From assembly GCF_022374935.2 (NCBI RefSeq), contig NZ_CP092430.2, positions 3,348,001 to 3,412,000 of the forward strand: a stretch of DNA of 64,000 nt, written 5' to 3'. Below the pieces are notes generated by a model, which had not been told where the DNA came from, ran no database searches, and saw only the letters and a program-made list of their open reading frames with translations. Source of the stretch: Mycolicibacter virginiensis (GTDB lineage: Bacteria; Actinomycetota; Actinomycetes; Mycobacteriales; Mycobacteriaceae). A program made the position numbers and the translations under genes. Positions 9,178 through 18,129 of this stretch are shown here, one piece after another (position 1 is the first letter of the stretch; each line of letters begins with the position of its first letter).

Positions 9178-9674
9178 ATGCCCTTGGCGCGCCGGCCCAG
9201 CGCCCGAGTGACCTCCCGCTGCGCATCGCGCTTGGCGAGATCCTGCCGCTTGTCGTGGGCCTGCTTTCCGCGCGCCAGCGCCAATTCGACCTTCACCTTG
9301 CCCTCGGTGAAGTACACCGACAACGGCACCAGGGTGAGATTGCCGTCCCGGATCTTGCCGATCAGCATGTCGATCTGGCGTCGATGCAACAGCAGCTTGC
9401 GGGTGCGGCGCGGCTCGTGATTGGTCCAGGTCCCGTGGTGATACTCGGGAATGTGCATGTTGCGCAGCCACACTTCGCCGTCGTCGACAGTGGCGAACGC
9501 ATCGACCAGTGACGCCTGACCGGCGCGCAGGCTCTTCACCTCCGTGCCCACCAACGACACCCCAGCCTCGTACACATCGAGAATCGAGTAGTTGTGGCGT
9601 GCTTTGCGATTCGACGCAACGATCTGCTTGTCCGGCTTCTTCTTGCTGCCCTTGTCCGCCGCTTTCTTAGCCAT
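9174..9674 (-). CDS. smpB: SsrA-binding protein SmpB
   Basis: 166 residues. The basic N-terminal tail is followed by the SmpB core: [38 protein letters not shown], the conserved [24 protein letters not shown] segment, and the basic C-terminal tail [23 protein letters not shown] that enters the ribosomal mRNA channel. It binds tmRNA and carries it to stalled ribosomes. The ssrA gene lies about 0.9 kb further along the same strand. It starts 3 bp after ftsX, so smpB is probably co-transcribed with ftsEX. Confidence 0.97.
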   Translation of the reverse strand: MAKKAADKGSKKKPDKQIVASNRKARHNYSILDVYEAGVSLVGTEVKSLRAGQASLVDAFATVDDGEVWLRNMHIPEYHHGTWTNHEPRRTRKLLLHRRQIDMLIGKIRDGNLTLVPLSVYFTEGKVKVELALARGKQAHDKRQDLAKRDAQREVTRALGRRAKGM

Positions 9675-9676
9675 CG

Positions 9677-10570
9677 CTACCGCCGCACATACAGCCGAAG
9701 CGTCACGTACGCGGTCGCGCCGGCCATCGCCGCGCCCAACAGCAGCAGGATCGGCGAGATGTAGAGGATGTCGGCGTAGTCGATCCGCGCGATCAGATGC
9801 GCCTGATAGAACTGGCTGAGCGCATTGTCGAGGAACGCCGCTCGCACCACGAGCAGCCCGACGATCGCGATGATCACGCCCACCGTCGCGGCCAGCACCG
9901 CCTCCACCAGGAACGGCAGCTGGGTATACCAGCGACTGGCGCCCACCAGACGCATGATCGAGACCTCAGTGCGCCGCGTGTAGGCGGCGACCTGAACCAT
10001 GTTGGCAATCAACAGCACCGCCCCGACCGCCTGCACCAGGGCGACCGCGAACGCAGCACTGCTCAGGCCGTCGAGCACGGCGAACAATCGGTCGATCAAC
10101 TTCTTCTGGTTGAGCACGCTGAGCACGCCCGGCTGGCCCTGCATCGCGGCGTCGAAATCCTTGCTCTGCTCCGGATTCTCCAGCTTGACGATGAACGACG
10201 CCGGGAAGGAGTCCTTGCTCGCCACGTCCTTGAACTCGGGGAACTTACGGATGGCGTCGGCATACGCGTCATCAGAATTGAGGTAGCGCACCGACTTTAC
10301 GTCGTTGCGGGTCTCGATCTGCTCGCGCAGCGCCTTGCACGCCTGGCCCTCGCAGTTCGGGTCATCGGCGGCCACGTCGGGGTTCAGGAACACCTGCGAC
10401 TCCACCCGGTCCAGGTAGATGCTGCGGGACTGGTCGGCCAGGCGCACCACCAGCAGGCCACCCCCGAACAGGCCGATCGAGATGGCCGTGGTGAGGATCA
10501 TCGCCACCGTCATGGTGACGTTGCGGCGCAGGCCGGTCAGGACCTCGTTGAACAGGAATCCAAAGCGCAC
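9677..10570 (-). CDS. ftsX: Cell division ABC transporter permease FtsX
   Basis: 297 residues with GTG start. A cytoplasmic N-terminus leads into TM1 ([20 protein letters not shown]), a large extracytoplasmic domain (about residues 45-165, with paired Cys in [10 protein letters not shown]), then three more helices near the C-terminus. FtsX partners FtsE and transmits ATP hydrolysis to a periplasmic peptidoglycan hydrolase (RipC in mycobacteria). One base separates it from the ftsE stop. Confidence 0.96.
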   Translation of the reverse strand: MRFGFLFNEVLTGLRRNVTMTVAMILTTAISIGLFGGGLLVVRLADQSRSIYLDRVESQVFLNPDVAADDPNCEGQACKALREQIETRNDVKSVRYLNSDDAYADAIRKFPEFKDVASKDSFPASFIVKLENPEQSKDFDAAMQGQPGVLSVLNQKKLIDRLFAVLDGLSSAAFAVALVQAVGAVLLIANMVQVAAYTRRTEVSIMRLVGASRWYTQLPFLVEAVLAATVGVIIAIVGLLVVRAAFLDNALSQFYQAHLIARIDYADILYISPILLLLGAAMAGATAYVTLRLYVRR

Positions 10571-10571
10571 G

Positions 10572-11261
10572 TCAGCGGTCCATTCCGTAGACGCCGCGCT
10601 GTTCGTCGCGCACCAGCCGTCCCAGTGATAGTTCGACGACGCGCTGGCGCATCGAGTCGACGATGTGGTGGTCGTGGGTCGCCATCAGCACCGTGGTTCC
10701 GGTGCGGTTGATCCGCTCCAGCAGATCCATGATGTCCTCACTCGTCTCCGGGTCCAGGTTTCCGGTCGGCTCGTCGGCCAGCAGCACCAGGGGCCGGTTG
10801 ACGAAGGCCCGGGCGATAGCCACCCGCTGTTGCTCACCACCGGACAGCTCGCCCGGCAGCCGGTTCGCTTTGCCGGACAACCCGACCATCTCCAGAACCT
10901 CGGGGACAACCCGGTTGATCATCTCCGGCTTCTTGCCGATCACCTCGAGGGCGAACGCGACGTTTTCGAACACGGTCTTCTGCTGCAACAACCGGAAGTC
11001 CTGGAACACGCATCCGAGCACCTGCCGCAGGCTGGGGATGTGGCGGCCGGCCAGCTTGTTGACGTGAAACTTCGACACCTGAATGTCACCCGAGGTGGGT
11101 GTCTCCTCGGCCAGCAGCAGCCGCATGAACGTGGACTTGCCCGAGCCGGACGGGCCGATCAGGAACACGAACTCGCCCTTGTCGATCTTGACGTTGACAT
11201 TGTCCAGGGCCGGACGGGCCGACGATTTGTACTGCTTGGTGACATGGTCGAGCGTGATCAT
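10572..11261 (-). CDS. ftsE: Cell division ATP-binding protein FtsE
   Basis: 229 residues, the length I know for mycobacterial FtsE. It has Walker [11 protein letters not shown]-loop [12 protein letters not shown] signature [14 protein letters not shown], Walker [12 protein letters not shown] and the switch His in MATHDHHIV. It forms the cytoplasmic ATPase of the FtsEX complex at the divisome. ATG at 11261 is chosen; an adjacent GTG at 11264 is an alternative. A much longer upstream frame is only GC-rich read-through of the proline-rich neighbour. Confidence 0.97.
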   Translation of the reverse strand: MITLDHVTKQYKSSARPALDNVNVKIDKGEFVFLIGPSGSGKSTFMRLLLAEETPTSGDIQVSKFHVNKLAGRHIPSLRQVLGCVFQDFRLLQQKTVFENVAFALEVIGKKPEMINRVVPEVLEMVGLSGKANRLPGELSGGEQQRVAIARAFVNRPLVLLADEPTGNLDPETSEDIMDLLERINRTGTTVLMATHDHHIVDSMRQRVVELSLGRLVRDEQRGVYGMDR

Positions 11262-11274
11262 CACGGCACGCAGT

Positions 11275-11823
11275 TTAGCCGTGCGAGGCGCCCGGACCGG
11301 GCGGGGACGCGGGTGTAGGCGGCCCAGGAACGGGTTGGCGAGCATCCGGCGGTGCCGCAGCGGGCGCCTCGGGCGCCGGTGGGATCGGTCCGGGTTCCTC
11401 CGGCGGAGCCGGGGCCGGCGGAGGACACAGCGGCGGGCAGAACGGGAATCCCGGCACCGGGGTCGGGGTCGGCGGTTCACCGGCCGGCGGCCCCGACGGG
11501 GCGGGGGGCTCGGTGGGGGTGGGTGTGGGTGTGACGGTCTCGGTGATGGTCACCGGTGGTTGTTGCAGCTTGGTGCGCGGCACCCAGGTATAGGCCGGGT
11601 CGGGGATGAAACCCGGCGGCACCACCTGCGGGGCCGGCGGCGGCGTCGGCTCCTGCCGGTAGGTGTCGTAGACCCACCACACCGCGATGAAGGCGATGAT
11701 CAGCGCCACCGTCGAGGTGCGGACCCGGCCGCCGAACAGGTGCGCCGGCAGTTTCCATCGCTTGCCGTCTGCCGGCTCTGGCTTCGCCGGGGTGTCATCG
11801 GGCTTTCTGATGCTGAGTTTCAC
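11275..11823 (-). CDS. Proline-rich membrane-anchored protein
   Basis: 182 residues. A charged cytoplasmic N-terminus is followed by one helix ([20 protein letters not shown], about 37-56) and then an extracytoplasmic tail dominated by Pro, Thr and Ala. Position and layout match the Rv3103c-type protein between ftsE and the MscS-like gene in M. tuberculosis (recalled synteny). Function unknown; a wall-spanning linker is plausible. Its ATG overlaps the stop of the MscS-like gene by 4 nt. Confidence 0.75.
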   Translation of the reverse strand: MKLSIRKPDDTPAKPEPADGKRWKLPAHLFGGRVRTSTVALIIAFIAVWWVYDTYRQEPTPPPAPQVVPPGFIPDPAYTWVPRTKLQQPPVTITETVTPTPTPTEPPAPSGPPAGEPPTPTPVPGFPFCPPLCPPPAPAPPEEPGPIPPAPEAPAAAPPDARQPVPGPPTPASPPGPGASHG

Positions 11824-12722
11824 AGCGTCTCCACCGGCTTCACGTCGCCGGCGGTAACCACGCCGGCCGACGCCAGTGCCCGCACCACCTGGATGCGCAG
11901 TCGGCGTCCCACCTCGAATTGCTTGCCGGGCAGGGTGCGGGCCACCATCCGCAGGTTGACGACACCGAGCTCGATGCTCTCCACCCCCATGATCGACGGC
12001 TGGTCCAGCAGCAGATCCCGCAGCGGCGCGTCGGCCTCGCGGGCGTTCTCACACACCTGGTGCAGCACTTCGTTGACCCGTGTCAGGTCGGCGCTGGTGG
12101 GCACCGGGATGTCGACGACGGCGCGCGCCCAATCCTTGGACAGGTTCAGCGACCGGACGATGTTGCCGTTCGGCACGTTGTAGACCTCGCCGTTGGGGGT
12201 GCGCAGCTTCGTCACCCGCAGCGTGACCTCCTCGACGGTCCCGAGCGCTTCGGTCGGCGCGCCTGCCATCGACAGCTGCACCAGATCACCGAAGCCGTAC
12301 TGCTTTTCGGTGATGATGAAGAACCCGCTCAGCAGGTCCTGCACCAGCTTCTGGGCGCCGAAACCGATCGCGCCACCGAGCACCGCGGCCGGCCCCACCA
12401 GCGAGCCGACCGGAATATCGAGGATGCTGGTGATCTGGACGGCGACCATCACGCACAGCAGCACCACCGAGACCCATGAGATGACCGAGGCGACGGCCTG
12501 GCGGTGCTTGGAGGCTTCCGAACGCACCAGCGCGTCACTGGCTTGGAAGCCGCGTTCCAGCCGCCGGGTGACGCGGCGTGCCGCCCAGGTGATGAACCGC
12601 GATGCCAGTGCCGCTCCGATCAGCAGCAGAACGATCCGCAAGCCCTTGGTGATGACCCACTCGCCGATCTGACCGCGCCACAAGTCATGCCAGCGCTGCC
12701 CCGGGGAGAAGGCCAAGACCAT
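11820..12722 (-). CDS. Mechanosensitive ion channel, MscS family
   Basis: 300 residues from ATG at 12722, which lies 4 nt after the prfB stop. N-terminal helices lead into the conserved pore and beta domain: VGPAAVLGGAIGFGAQKLVQDLLSGFFIITEKQYGFGDLV, then GTVEEVTLRVTKLRTPNGEVYNVPNG. It probably opens under membrane tension to release solutes. A start at 12788 would overlap prfB by 62 nt and is less likely. The C-terminus overlaps the proline-rich protein gene, in line with an operon. Confidence 0.87.
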   Translation of the reverse strand: MVLAFSPGQRWHDLWRGQIGEWVITKGLRIVLLLIGAALASRFITWAARRVTRRLERGFQASDALVRSEASKHRQAVASVISWVSVVLLCVMVAVQITSILDIPVGSLVGPAAVLGGAIGFGAQKLVQDLLSGFFIITEKQYGFGDLVQLSMAGAPTEALGTVEEVTLRVTKLRTPNGEVYNVPNGNIVRSLNLSKDWARAVVDIPVPTSADLTRVNEVLHQVCENAREADAPLRDLLLDQPSIMGVESIELGVVNLRMVARTLPGKQFEVGRRLRIQVVRALASAGVVTAGDVKPVETL

Positions 12723-12726
12723 GCGC

Positions 12727-13842
12727 TCAGTCGCCTTCGGGCCTGTTGCGCCACCGGATTCCGGCCTCCAGGAATCCGTCGATGTCACCGTCGAGCACCG
12801 CGGCCGGGTTGCCGACTTCGTACTCGGTGCGCAGGTCCTTGACCATCTGGTACGGATGCAGCACGTAGGAGCGCATCTGGTTGCCCCACGAGCTGCCGCC
12901 GTCGCCCTTGAGCGCGTCCATCTCGGCTCGCTCCTCGGATCGCTTGCGTTCCATCAGCTTGGCCTGCAACACCCGCATCGCTGAAACCTTGTTCTGCAGC
13001 TGCGACTTTTCGTTCTGGCAGGTGACGACGATCCCGGTAGGAATGTGGGTGAGTCGCACCGCTGAGTCGGTGGTGTTCACCGACTGCCCGCCCGGCCCGC
13101 TCGAGCGGTACACGTCGACGCGGACATCGCCCTCGGGGATGTCGATGTGGTCGGTGGTCTCCACCACCGGCAGCACCTCGACCTCGGCGAACGACGTCTG
13201 CCGGCGCCCCTGGTTGTCGAACGGGCTGATCCGCACCAACCGGTGAGTGCCTTGCTCCACCGAGAGGGTGCCGTAGGCGAAGGGCGCGTGCACCGCGAAC
13301 GTGGCGCTCTTGATCCCGGCCTCTTCGGCGTAGGAGGTGTCGAACACCTCGACGCCGTACTTGTGCTGCTCGGCCCAGCGGATGTACATCCGCATCAGCA
13401 TCTCGGCCCAGTCCGCGGCGTCCACACCGCCCGCACCGGAGCGGATCGTGACCAGCGCCTCGCGCTCGTCGTACTCACCCGAGAGCAGGGTGCGGACTTC
13501 CATGGCGTCGATGTCCTCGCGCAGCTTGGCCAGTTCAGCGTCGGCATCGGCGACCGCTTCAGTCTGGCTGGCGCCGGTTTCTTCAGCCGCCAACTCGTAG
13601 AGCACCGGGAGGTCGTCGACGCGTTGGCGCAGCTCCTCTACCCGGCGCAGCTCGGCCTGGGCGTGTGACAGCTCGCTGGTGACCTTCTGGGCGCGCGTCT
13701 GGTCATCCCACAGATTCGGGTCGGACGCGTCGCGTTCGAGATCGGTGATACGGCTGCGCAGTCCGTCGACATCCAGCACCCGCTCCACCGTGGTCAAGGT
13801 GGTGTTGAGGGCGTCGATGTCGGGCTGGCGGTCTGGTTCCAC
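12727..13842 (-). CDS. prfB: Peptide chain release factor 2
   Basis: 371 residues from GTG at 13842 ([12 protein letters not shown], matching the mycobacterial N-terminus). It contains the catalytic GGQ ([20 protein letters not shown]) and an SPFDNQ-type recognition region. RF2 terminates translation at UGA and UAA. The frame is continuous: the in-frame UGA and programmed +1 shift of E. coli prfB are absent, as in other mycobacteria. Residues upstream of 13842 are not conserved in the family as I recall it. Confidence 0.96.
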   Translation of the reverse strand: MEPDRQPDIDALNTTLTTVERVLDVDGLRSRITDLERDASDPNLWDDQTRAQKVTSELSHAQAELRRVEELRQRVDDLPVLYELAAEETGASQTEAVADADAELAKLREDIDAMEVRTLLSGEYDEREALVTIRSGAGGVDAADWAEMLMRMYIRWAEQHKYGVEVFDTSYAEEAGIKSATFAVHAPFAYGTLSVEQGTHRLVRISPFDNQGRRQTSFAEVEVLPVVETTDHIDIPEGDVRVDVYRSSGPGGQSVNTTDSAVRLTHIPTGIVVTCQNEKSQLQNKVSAMRVLQAKLMERKRSEERAEMDALKGDGGSSWGNQMRSYVLHPYQMVKDLRTEYEVGNPAAVLDGDIDGFLEAGIRWRNRPEGD

Positions 13843-13939
13843 GTTTATCGAGGTTACCGGCGGCCGTCGGCGAGCTACCTCTAGCATCGGGGTTACGCGG
13901 GTGCATGAACGACTTCCGACTCCGAAAGAAGGTTCGAGG

Positions 13940-15397
13940 ATGCGGCCCTACCACGTCGCGATCGTCGGCTCCGGTCCCTCCGGCTACTTCGCGGCGGCAT
14001 CGCTGCTCAAGCTGGCCGCCGGCGGTGAGGTCGACGTGCGCGTCGACATGCTGGAGATGCTGCCGACACCGTGGGGCCTGGTGCGCTCGGGAGTGGCGCC
14101 GGATCACCCGAAGATCAAGTCGATCAGTGCGCAGTTCGAGAAGACCGCCGCCGATCCTCGGTTCCGGTTCTACGGCAACGTCACCGTCGGCGAGCACGTC
14201 ATGCCCGAGGAACTGGCCGAGCGCTACGACGCGGTGATCTACGCGATCGGCGCGCAGTCGAATCGGCAGTTGGGCATTCCCGGGGAGGACCTGCCCGGCA
14301 GCGTCGCCGCGGTGGACTTCGTCGGCTGGTACAACGCCCACCCGCACTTCACCGACCATGCACCGGATCTGACCTGCAAGCGCGCCATCGTGGTCGGCAA
14401 CGGCAACGTGGCCCTGGATGTGGCCCGCATCCTGGTCAGTCAGCCCGATGAGCTGCGCCGCACCGACATCGCCGACCACGCGCTGGACCTGCTCGGCCCG
14501 CGCGGCATCGAGGAGGTGGTGATCATCGGTCGCCGCGGCCCGCTGCAGGCCACGTTCACCAGCCCCGAGCTACGCGAACTCGGGGATCTCAAGGGACTCG
14601 ACGATGTCGACGTGGTGATCGACGCCGCTGAGTTCGCCGGCATCACCGACGAGGACATCGAGGCGGCCGCCAAACATCCCAAGCAGAACGTCAAGGTGCT
14701 GCGCACCTATGTCGGACGCGCTTTGCGCCCGGGCCATCGCCGGATTGTGTTCCGGTTCTGCACATCTCCGATCGAGATTCGCGGCGACGGCCGGGTCGAG
14801 GAAATCGTATTGGGACGCAACGAGCTGACGACCGATGAGAACGGTCGGGTCAGCGCCAACGACACCGGTGAGCGTGAGGTGCTGCCGGCCCAGTTGGTGG
14901 TGCGCTCGGTCGGGTATCGCGGCGTGCCGATGCCGGGCTTGCCGTTCGACGAACGCAGCTGCACCATTCCGCACACCGACGGCCGCATCGAAGGCACCAG
15001 CAATCAGTACGTGGTCGGATGGATCAAGCGTGGGCCATCCGGGGTGATCGGTTCCAACAAGAGCGATTCGCAGGCCACCGTCGACACCCTTGCCGCCGAT
15101 CTGGCCGCCCGGGCAGCGCAAACCGGGCTTCCCGACGTCGACGACTACGAAGCGCAACTGCACCGGTGGTTGCTGTCTCGCCAACCGGAACTGGTCACCG
15201 CCGAGCACTGGCAGCTGATCGACGCCCATGAGCGCTCCACCGGTGAGCCGCACGGCCGGCCCCGGGTCAAGCTGGCCAACGTCGCCGAGATGCTGCGGAT
15301 CGGGCATGGGCCAGGCACGAACGACTCCTGCCCTGACTGTGATGACGCGGGCCTGACGTCCTACCCGGTGCCGTTGCCGGAGTCGCAGTCGCACTGA
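13940..15397 (+). CDS. fprA: Ferredoxin/adrenodoxin-type NADP+ reductase FprA
   Basis: 485 residues beginning [19 protein letters not shown] (FAD site). [21 protein letters not shown] and [15 protein letters not shown] (NADP site) identify the adrenodoxin-reductase-like family. It transfers electrons from NADPH to ferredoxins serving P450s and other enzymes. The C-terminus carries about 28 residues beyond the end I recall for M. tuberculosis FprA, including a CPDC pair. It is divergent from prfB, as in M. tuberculosis. Confidence 0.95.
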   Translation: MRPYHVAIVGSGPSGYFAAASLLKLAAGGEVDVRVDMLEMLPTPWGLVRSGVAPDHPKIKSISAQFEKTAADPRFRFYGNVTVGEHVMPEELAERYDAVIYAIGAQSNRQLGIPGEDLPGSVAAVDFVGWYNAHPHFTDHAPDLTCKRAIVVGNGNVALDVARILVSQPDELRRTDIADHALDLLGPRGIEEVVIIGRRGPLQATFTSPELRELGDLKGLDDVDVVIDAAEFAGITDEDIEAAAKHPKQNVKVLRTYVGRALRPGHRRIVFRFCTSPIEIRGDGRVEEIVLGRNELTTDENGRVSANDTGEREVLPAQLVVRSVGYRGVPMPGLPFDERSCTIPHTDGRIEGTSNQYVVGWIKRGPSGVIGSNKSDSQATVDTLAADLAARAAQTGLPDVDDYEAQLHRWLLSRQPELVTAEHWQLIDAHERSTGEPHGRPRVKLANVAEMLRIGHGPGTNDSCPDCDDAGLTSYPVPLPESQSH

Positions 15398-15406
15398 CCG
15401 GGATCG

Positions 15407-15730
15407 TCAGTCCCCTATCGGCCCGGTCAGATTCCAGTTGTCCGGATTGCGCGGTGAATACCGCACCGGCAGCAGGTCGCCCACGCTCGGCCATTTGCTG
15501 ACGTCGACTGCGTAGCGCTGGTAGACCTCGTGCTCATCGACCGTGGGTCCATGCAGGACACCGGTGATGGTGACGTATTGCGCGCCGGTCGCCTCGGGCC
15601 GCGGGCTGACGCCGGTGACCAGCACGGTGCCGTCCTGGGCACCCGCACCCGGCCCCGAGCGCAGGAACCGCGGTGCGAGGAACACCGCCAGAACCGCCAG
15701 CAGCAACAGCAGTGCCCCAAACTCCCACAT
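15407..15730 (-). CDS. Small membrane-anchored protein, unknown function
   Basis: 107 residues. An N-terminal helix ([20 protein letters not shown]) is followed by a soluble domain of about 80 residues containing [24 protein letters not shown] and ending [18 protein letters not shown]. This resembles short proteins with a DUF3592-like beta domain, but I do not assign a family. It converges with fprA; a weak 6-bp stem (15393-15411) lies between them. Its start is 23 bp from the divergent hisN ATG. Confidence 0.7.
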   Translation of the reverse strand: MWEFGALLLLLAVLAVFLAPRFLRSGPGAGAQDGTVLVTGVSPRPEATGAQYVTITGVLHGPTVDEHEVYQRYAVDVSKWPSVGDLLPVRYSPRNPDNWNLTGPIGD

Positions 15731-15753
15731 GCGGCCATGGTAGGACTTTCGCC

Positions 15754-16566
15754 ATGGCGCAGATCAACGACAATCTCGACTCGCAGCTTCACCAAGACCT
15801 CACCCTGGCCCTGGGCCTGGCCGACCGGGCGGACGAAATCACCTTGGCGCGGTTCGGAGCGCTCGACCTGCGGGTCGACACCAAGCCCGACCTGACCCCG
15901 GTGACCGACGCCGACCAGGCGGTCGAAACCGCCCTGCGCGAGGTGCTGGTCGCCGAGCGTGCCGACGACCAGATCCTCGGTGAGGAATTCGGCGGCACCG
16001 CCACTTTCACTGGGCGCCAATGGATCATCGACCCGATCGACGGCACGAAGAACTTCGTGCGAGGGGTGCCGGTGTGGGCCACCCTGATCGCGTTGCTTTC
16101 CGACGGTGTGCCGATCCTCGGGGTGGTCAGCGCCCCGGCGTTGCACCGCCGCTGGTGGGCGACGCGCGGCCAGGGTGCGTTCGGGTCCGTCGCCGGCGCC
16201 CCGGCCCGACCGCTGTCGGTGTCCTCGGTGGCCGATGTGGGCTCCTCCAGCCTGACCTTCGCCGGGCTGAACTACTGGGCGGCGCGCGGCCTGCGGGAGC
16301 AGTTCCTCGGGCTGACCGAGGCGGTGTGGCGGGCACGCTCCTACGGCGACTTCTGGGCATACTGCTTGGTCGCCGAGGGCGCTGTGGACGCCGCCATCGA
16401 GCCGGCGGTGTCGGTCTGGGATCTGGCCGCCGTCGACATCCTGGTGCGCGAATCAGGCGGGGTGTTCACCGACCTGTCCGGTAACCCGGGCCCGCACGGC
16501 AACTGCGCCGTGGCCGCCAACCCCGCCCTGCACCGGCAGGTGCTGACGGCGTTGACCCCGGAGTAA
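15754..16566 (+). CDS. hisN: Histidinol-phosphatase (inositol monophosphatase family)
   Basis: 270 residues. The metal-binding IMPase motifs are clear: [31 protein letters not shown], and the C-terminal [15 protein letters not shown]. The protein corresponds to the Rv3137 type (HisN), which dephosphorylates histidinol phosphate in histidine synthesis; other IMPase substrates cannot be excluded. In M. tuberculosis it also lies just upstream of the fadE24-fadE23 pair. Confidence 0.88.
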   Translation: MAQINDNLDSQLHQDLTLALGLADRADEITLARFGALDLRVDTKPDLTPVTDADQAVETALREVLVAERADDQILGEEFGGTATFTGRQWIIDPIDGTKNFVRGVPVWATLIALLSDGVPILGVVSAPALHRRWWATRGQGAFGSVAGAPARPLSVSSVADVGSSSLTFAGLNYWAARGLREQFLGLTEAVWRARSYGDFWAYCLVAEGAVDAAIEPAVSVWDLAAVDILVRESGGVFTDLSGNPGPHGNCAVAANPALHRQVLTALTPE

Positions 16567-16605
16567 GCGAGCGTCCGGCGGGGGCCGCTGACGACTTGGT
16601 CACAC

Positions 16606-16637
16606 CTTACTTCTGAGTCATCTTACTTCGGAGTAAG
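16606..16637. promoter_or_regulatory. Tandem 16-bp operator candidates before fadE24
   Basis: Two abutting 16-bp units, CTTACTTCTGAGTCAT (16606-16621) and CTTACTTCGGAGTAAG (16622-16637), agree at 13 of 16 positions. The second is nearly palindromic (CTTAC...GTAAG). They lie 40 bp upstream of the fadE24 start, where a TetR-like repressor of beta-oxidation genes would be expected to bind. The regulator is not identified. Confidence 0.5.
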
Positions 16638-16640
16638 GTG

Positions 16641-16670
16641 GCCTCATCGATACCTTCCATCGAGTGAGGC
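16641..16670 (+). promoter_or_regulatory. Hairpin covering the fadE24 ribosome binding site
   Basis: GCCTCATCGAT (16641-16651) pairs with ATCGAGTGAGGC (16659-16670), with one bulged base and a 7-nt loop. The only Shine-Dalgarno-like element (GAGG, 16666-16669), 7 nt before the ATG, lies in the 3' arm. If the transcript starts upstream, the hairpin would hide it. A possible -10 (TACCTT, 16651-16656) inside the loop would instead put the start site within the 3' arm. Confidence 0.35.
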
Positions 16671-16676
16671 TCTGAC

Positions 16677-18080
16677 ATGACTGATATCGCCCCCGCCACC
16701 AACGGCTCAAAGGTCCGGCTCAACAGCCGCGCCAGCGGCGTCGGGTCGGTTCCGCACAAGCGCAGCCCGATCGCGGCCGCACTGTCGTTCGTCACGCCCC
16801 TGGTCAGCCAGGACTTTCTGGACCGCTACGGTTTGCGGCAACCGCTCAACCGAGGGCTGAATTACGGCGTCAAGACGGTGTTCTCCGTCGCCGGAGCCTC
16901 CACTCGACAGTTCAAGAAGGTCCAGGGCCTGGGCAAGGCCCCGGCGCGGCTCAGCGCCCCCGCCCGCAGCAAAGGTGGCGACTACTTCGACCTGACCCCC
17001 GATGATGACCAGCAGATGATCATCGACACGGTCGAGGAGTTCGCGGCCGAGTTGCTGCGCCCGGCCGCCCACGACGCCGACGAAGCCCTCGACTACCCGC
17101 GCGAGCTGCTCGGCAAGGCCGCCGAGTTGGGCATCACGGCGATCAACATCCCCGAGGACTTCGACGGGATCGCCGCACACCGTTCCGCGGTCACCAACGT
17201 GCTGGTCGCCGAGGCGCTGGGCTACGGCGACATGGGCCTGGCGCTGCCGATCCTGGCCCCCGGCGGGGTGGCCTCGGCGTTGACCCATTGGGGCAGCGCG
17301 GACCAGCAGGCCACCTACCTGCCCGAGTTCGCCGGCGAGAAGGTCCCCCAAGCCTGTGTCGCGATCGTCGAGCCGCAGCCGTTGTTCGACCCGACCAACC
17401 TCAAGACGACCGCGGTGCGCACGCCCAGCGGCTACCGGCTCGACGGCGTGAAGTCGTTGGTGGTGGCTGCCGCCGACGCTGAGCTGTTCATCGTGGCCGC
17501 CCAGCTCAACGGCAAGCCCGCGCTGTTTATCGTCGAGTCTTCGACGCCGGGCCTGACGGTGAAGGCCGACCCCAGCATGGGTCTGCGCGCCGCCGCCCTG
17601 GGCCAGCTCGAGCTGAACCAGGTGTCGGTGCCGCTGAGCGCCCGCCTCGGCGAGGAAGCTGCGACCGATTCCGACTACTCGCAGGCCATCGCGCTGTCCC
17701 GGCTGGGCTGGGCCGCGCTGGCGGTCGGCACCAGCCACGCGGTGCTCGACCACGTGATGCCCTACATCAAGGAGCGCGAGGCGTTCGGAGAGCCGATCGC
17801 CAACCGCCAGTCGGTGGCGTTCATGTGCGCCAACATCGCCATCGAGCTCGACGGCCTGCGGCTGCTGACCTGGCGCGGCGCCTCGCGCTGCGAGCAGGGC
17901 CTGCCCTTCATCCGGGAAGCCGCGCTGGCCAAGCGGATCGCAACCGACAAGGGCATGCAGATCGGTCTGGACGGGGTGCAGCTGCTCGGCGGCCACGGCT
18001 ACACCAAGGAACACCCGGTCGAGCGCTGGTACCGCGATCTGCGGGCACTCGGTGTCGCCGAGGGCGTCCTGGTTATCTGA
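16677..18080 (+). CDS. fadE24: Acyl-CoA dehydrogenase FadE24-like
   Basis: 467 residues. An N-terminal extension of about 100 residues (basic, with SFVTPLVSQDFLDRYGL) precedes the acyl-CoA dehydrogenase fold, as in FadE24. The C-terminus has GVQLLGGHGYTKEHPVERWYRDLRAL. The motif equivalent to the flavin-proximal WITN/AITEP region is weak (ACVAIVEPQP), consistent with a divergent partner subunit. Mycobacterial FadE enzymes often work as heterotetramers of adjacent genes, so pairing with FadE23 is likely. Named from synteny with hisN and fadE23. Confidence 0.88.
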   Translation: MTDIAPATNGSKVRLNSRASGVGSVPHKRSPIAAALSFVTPLVSQDFLDRYGLRQPLNRGLNYGVKTVFSVAGASTRQFKKVQGLGKAPARLSAPARSKGGDYFDLTPDDDQQMIIDTVEEFAAELLRPAAHDADEALDYPRELLGKAAELGITAINIPEDFDGIAAHRSAVTNVLVAEALGYGDMGLALPILAPGGVASALTHWGSADQQATYLPEFAGEKVPQACVAIVEPQPLFDPTNLKTTAVRTPSGYRLDGVKSLVVAAADAELFIVAAQLNGKPALFIVESSTPGLTVKADPSMGLRAAALGQLELNQVSVPLSARLGEEAATDSDYSQAIALSRLGWAALAVGTSHAVLDHVMPYIKEREAFGEPIANRQSVAFMCANIAIELDGLRLLTWRGASRCEQGLPFIREAALAKRIATDKGMQIGLDGVQLLGGHGYTKEHPVERWYRDLRALGVAEGVLVI

Positions 18081-18129
18081 GTCATCCAAGACATCAAGCA
18101 AACTCCGCTGCGAACACGAAAGTCTGATC

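Noticed and set aside
12727..13887. Programmed +1 frameshift in prfB
   Set aside because: The reading frame is continuous from GTG at 13842 through the GGQ motif to the stop, with no in-frame UGA near codon 25.
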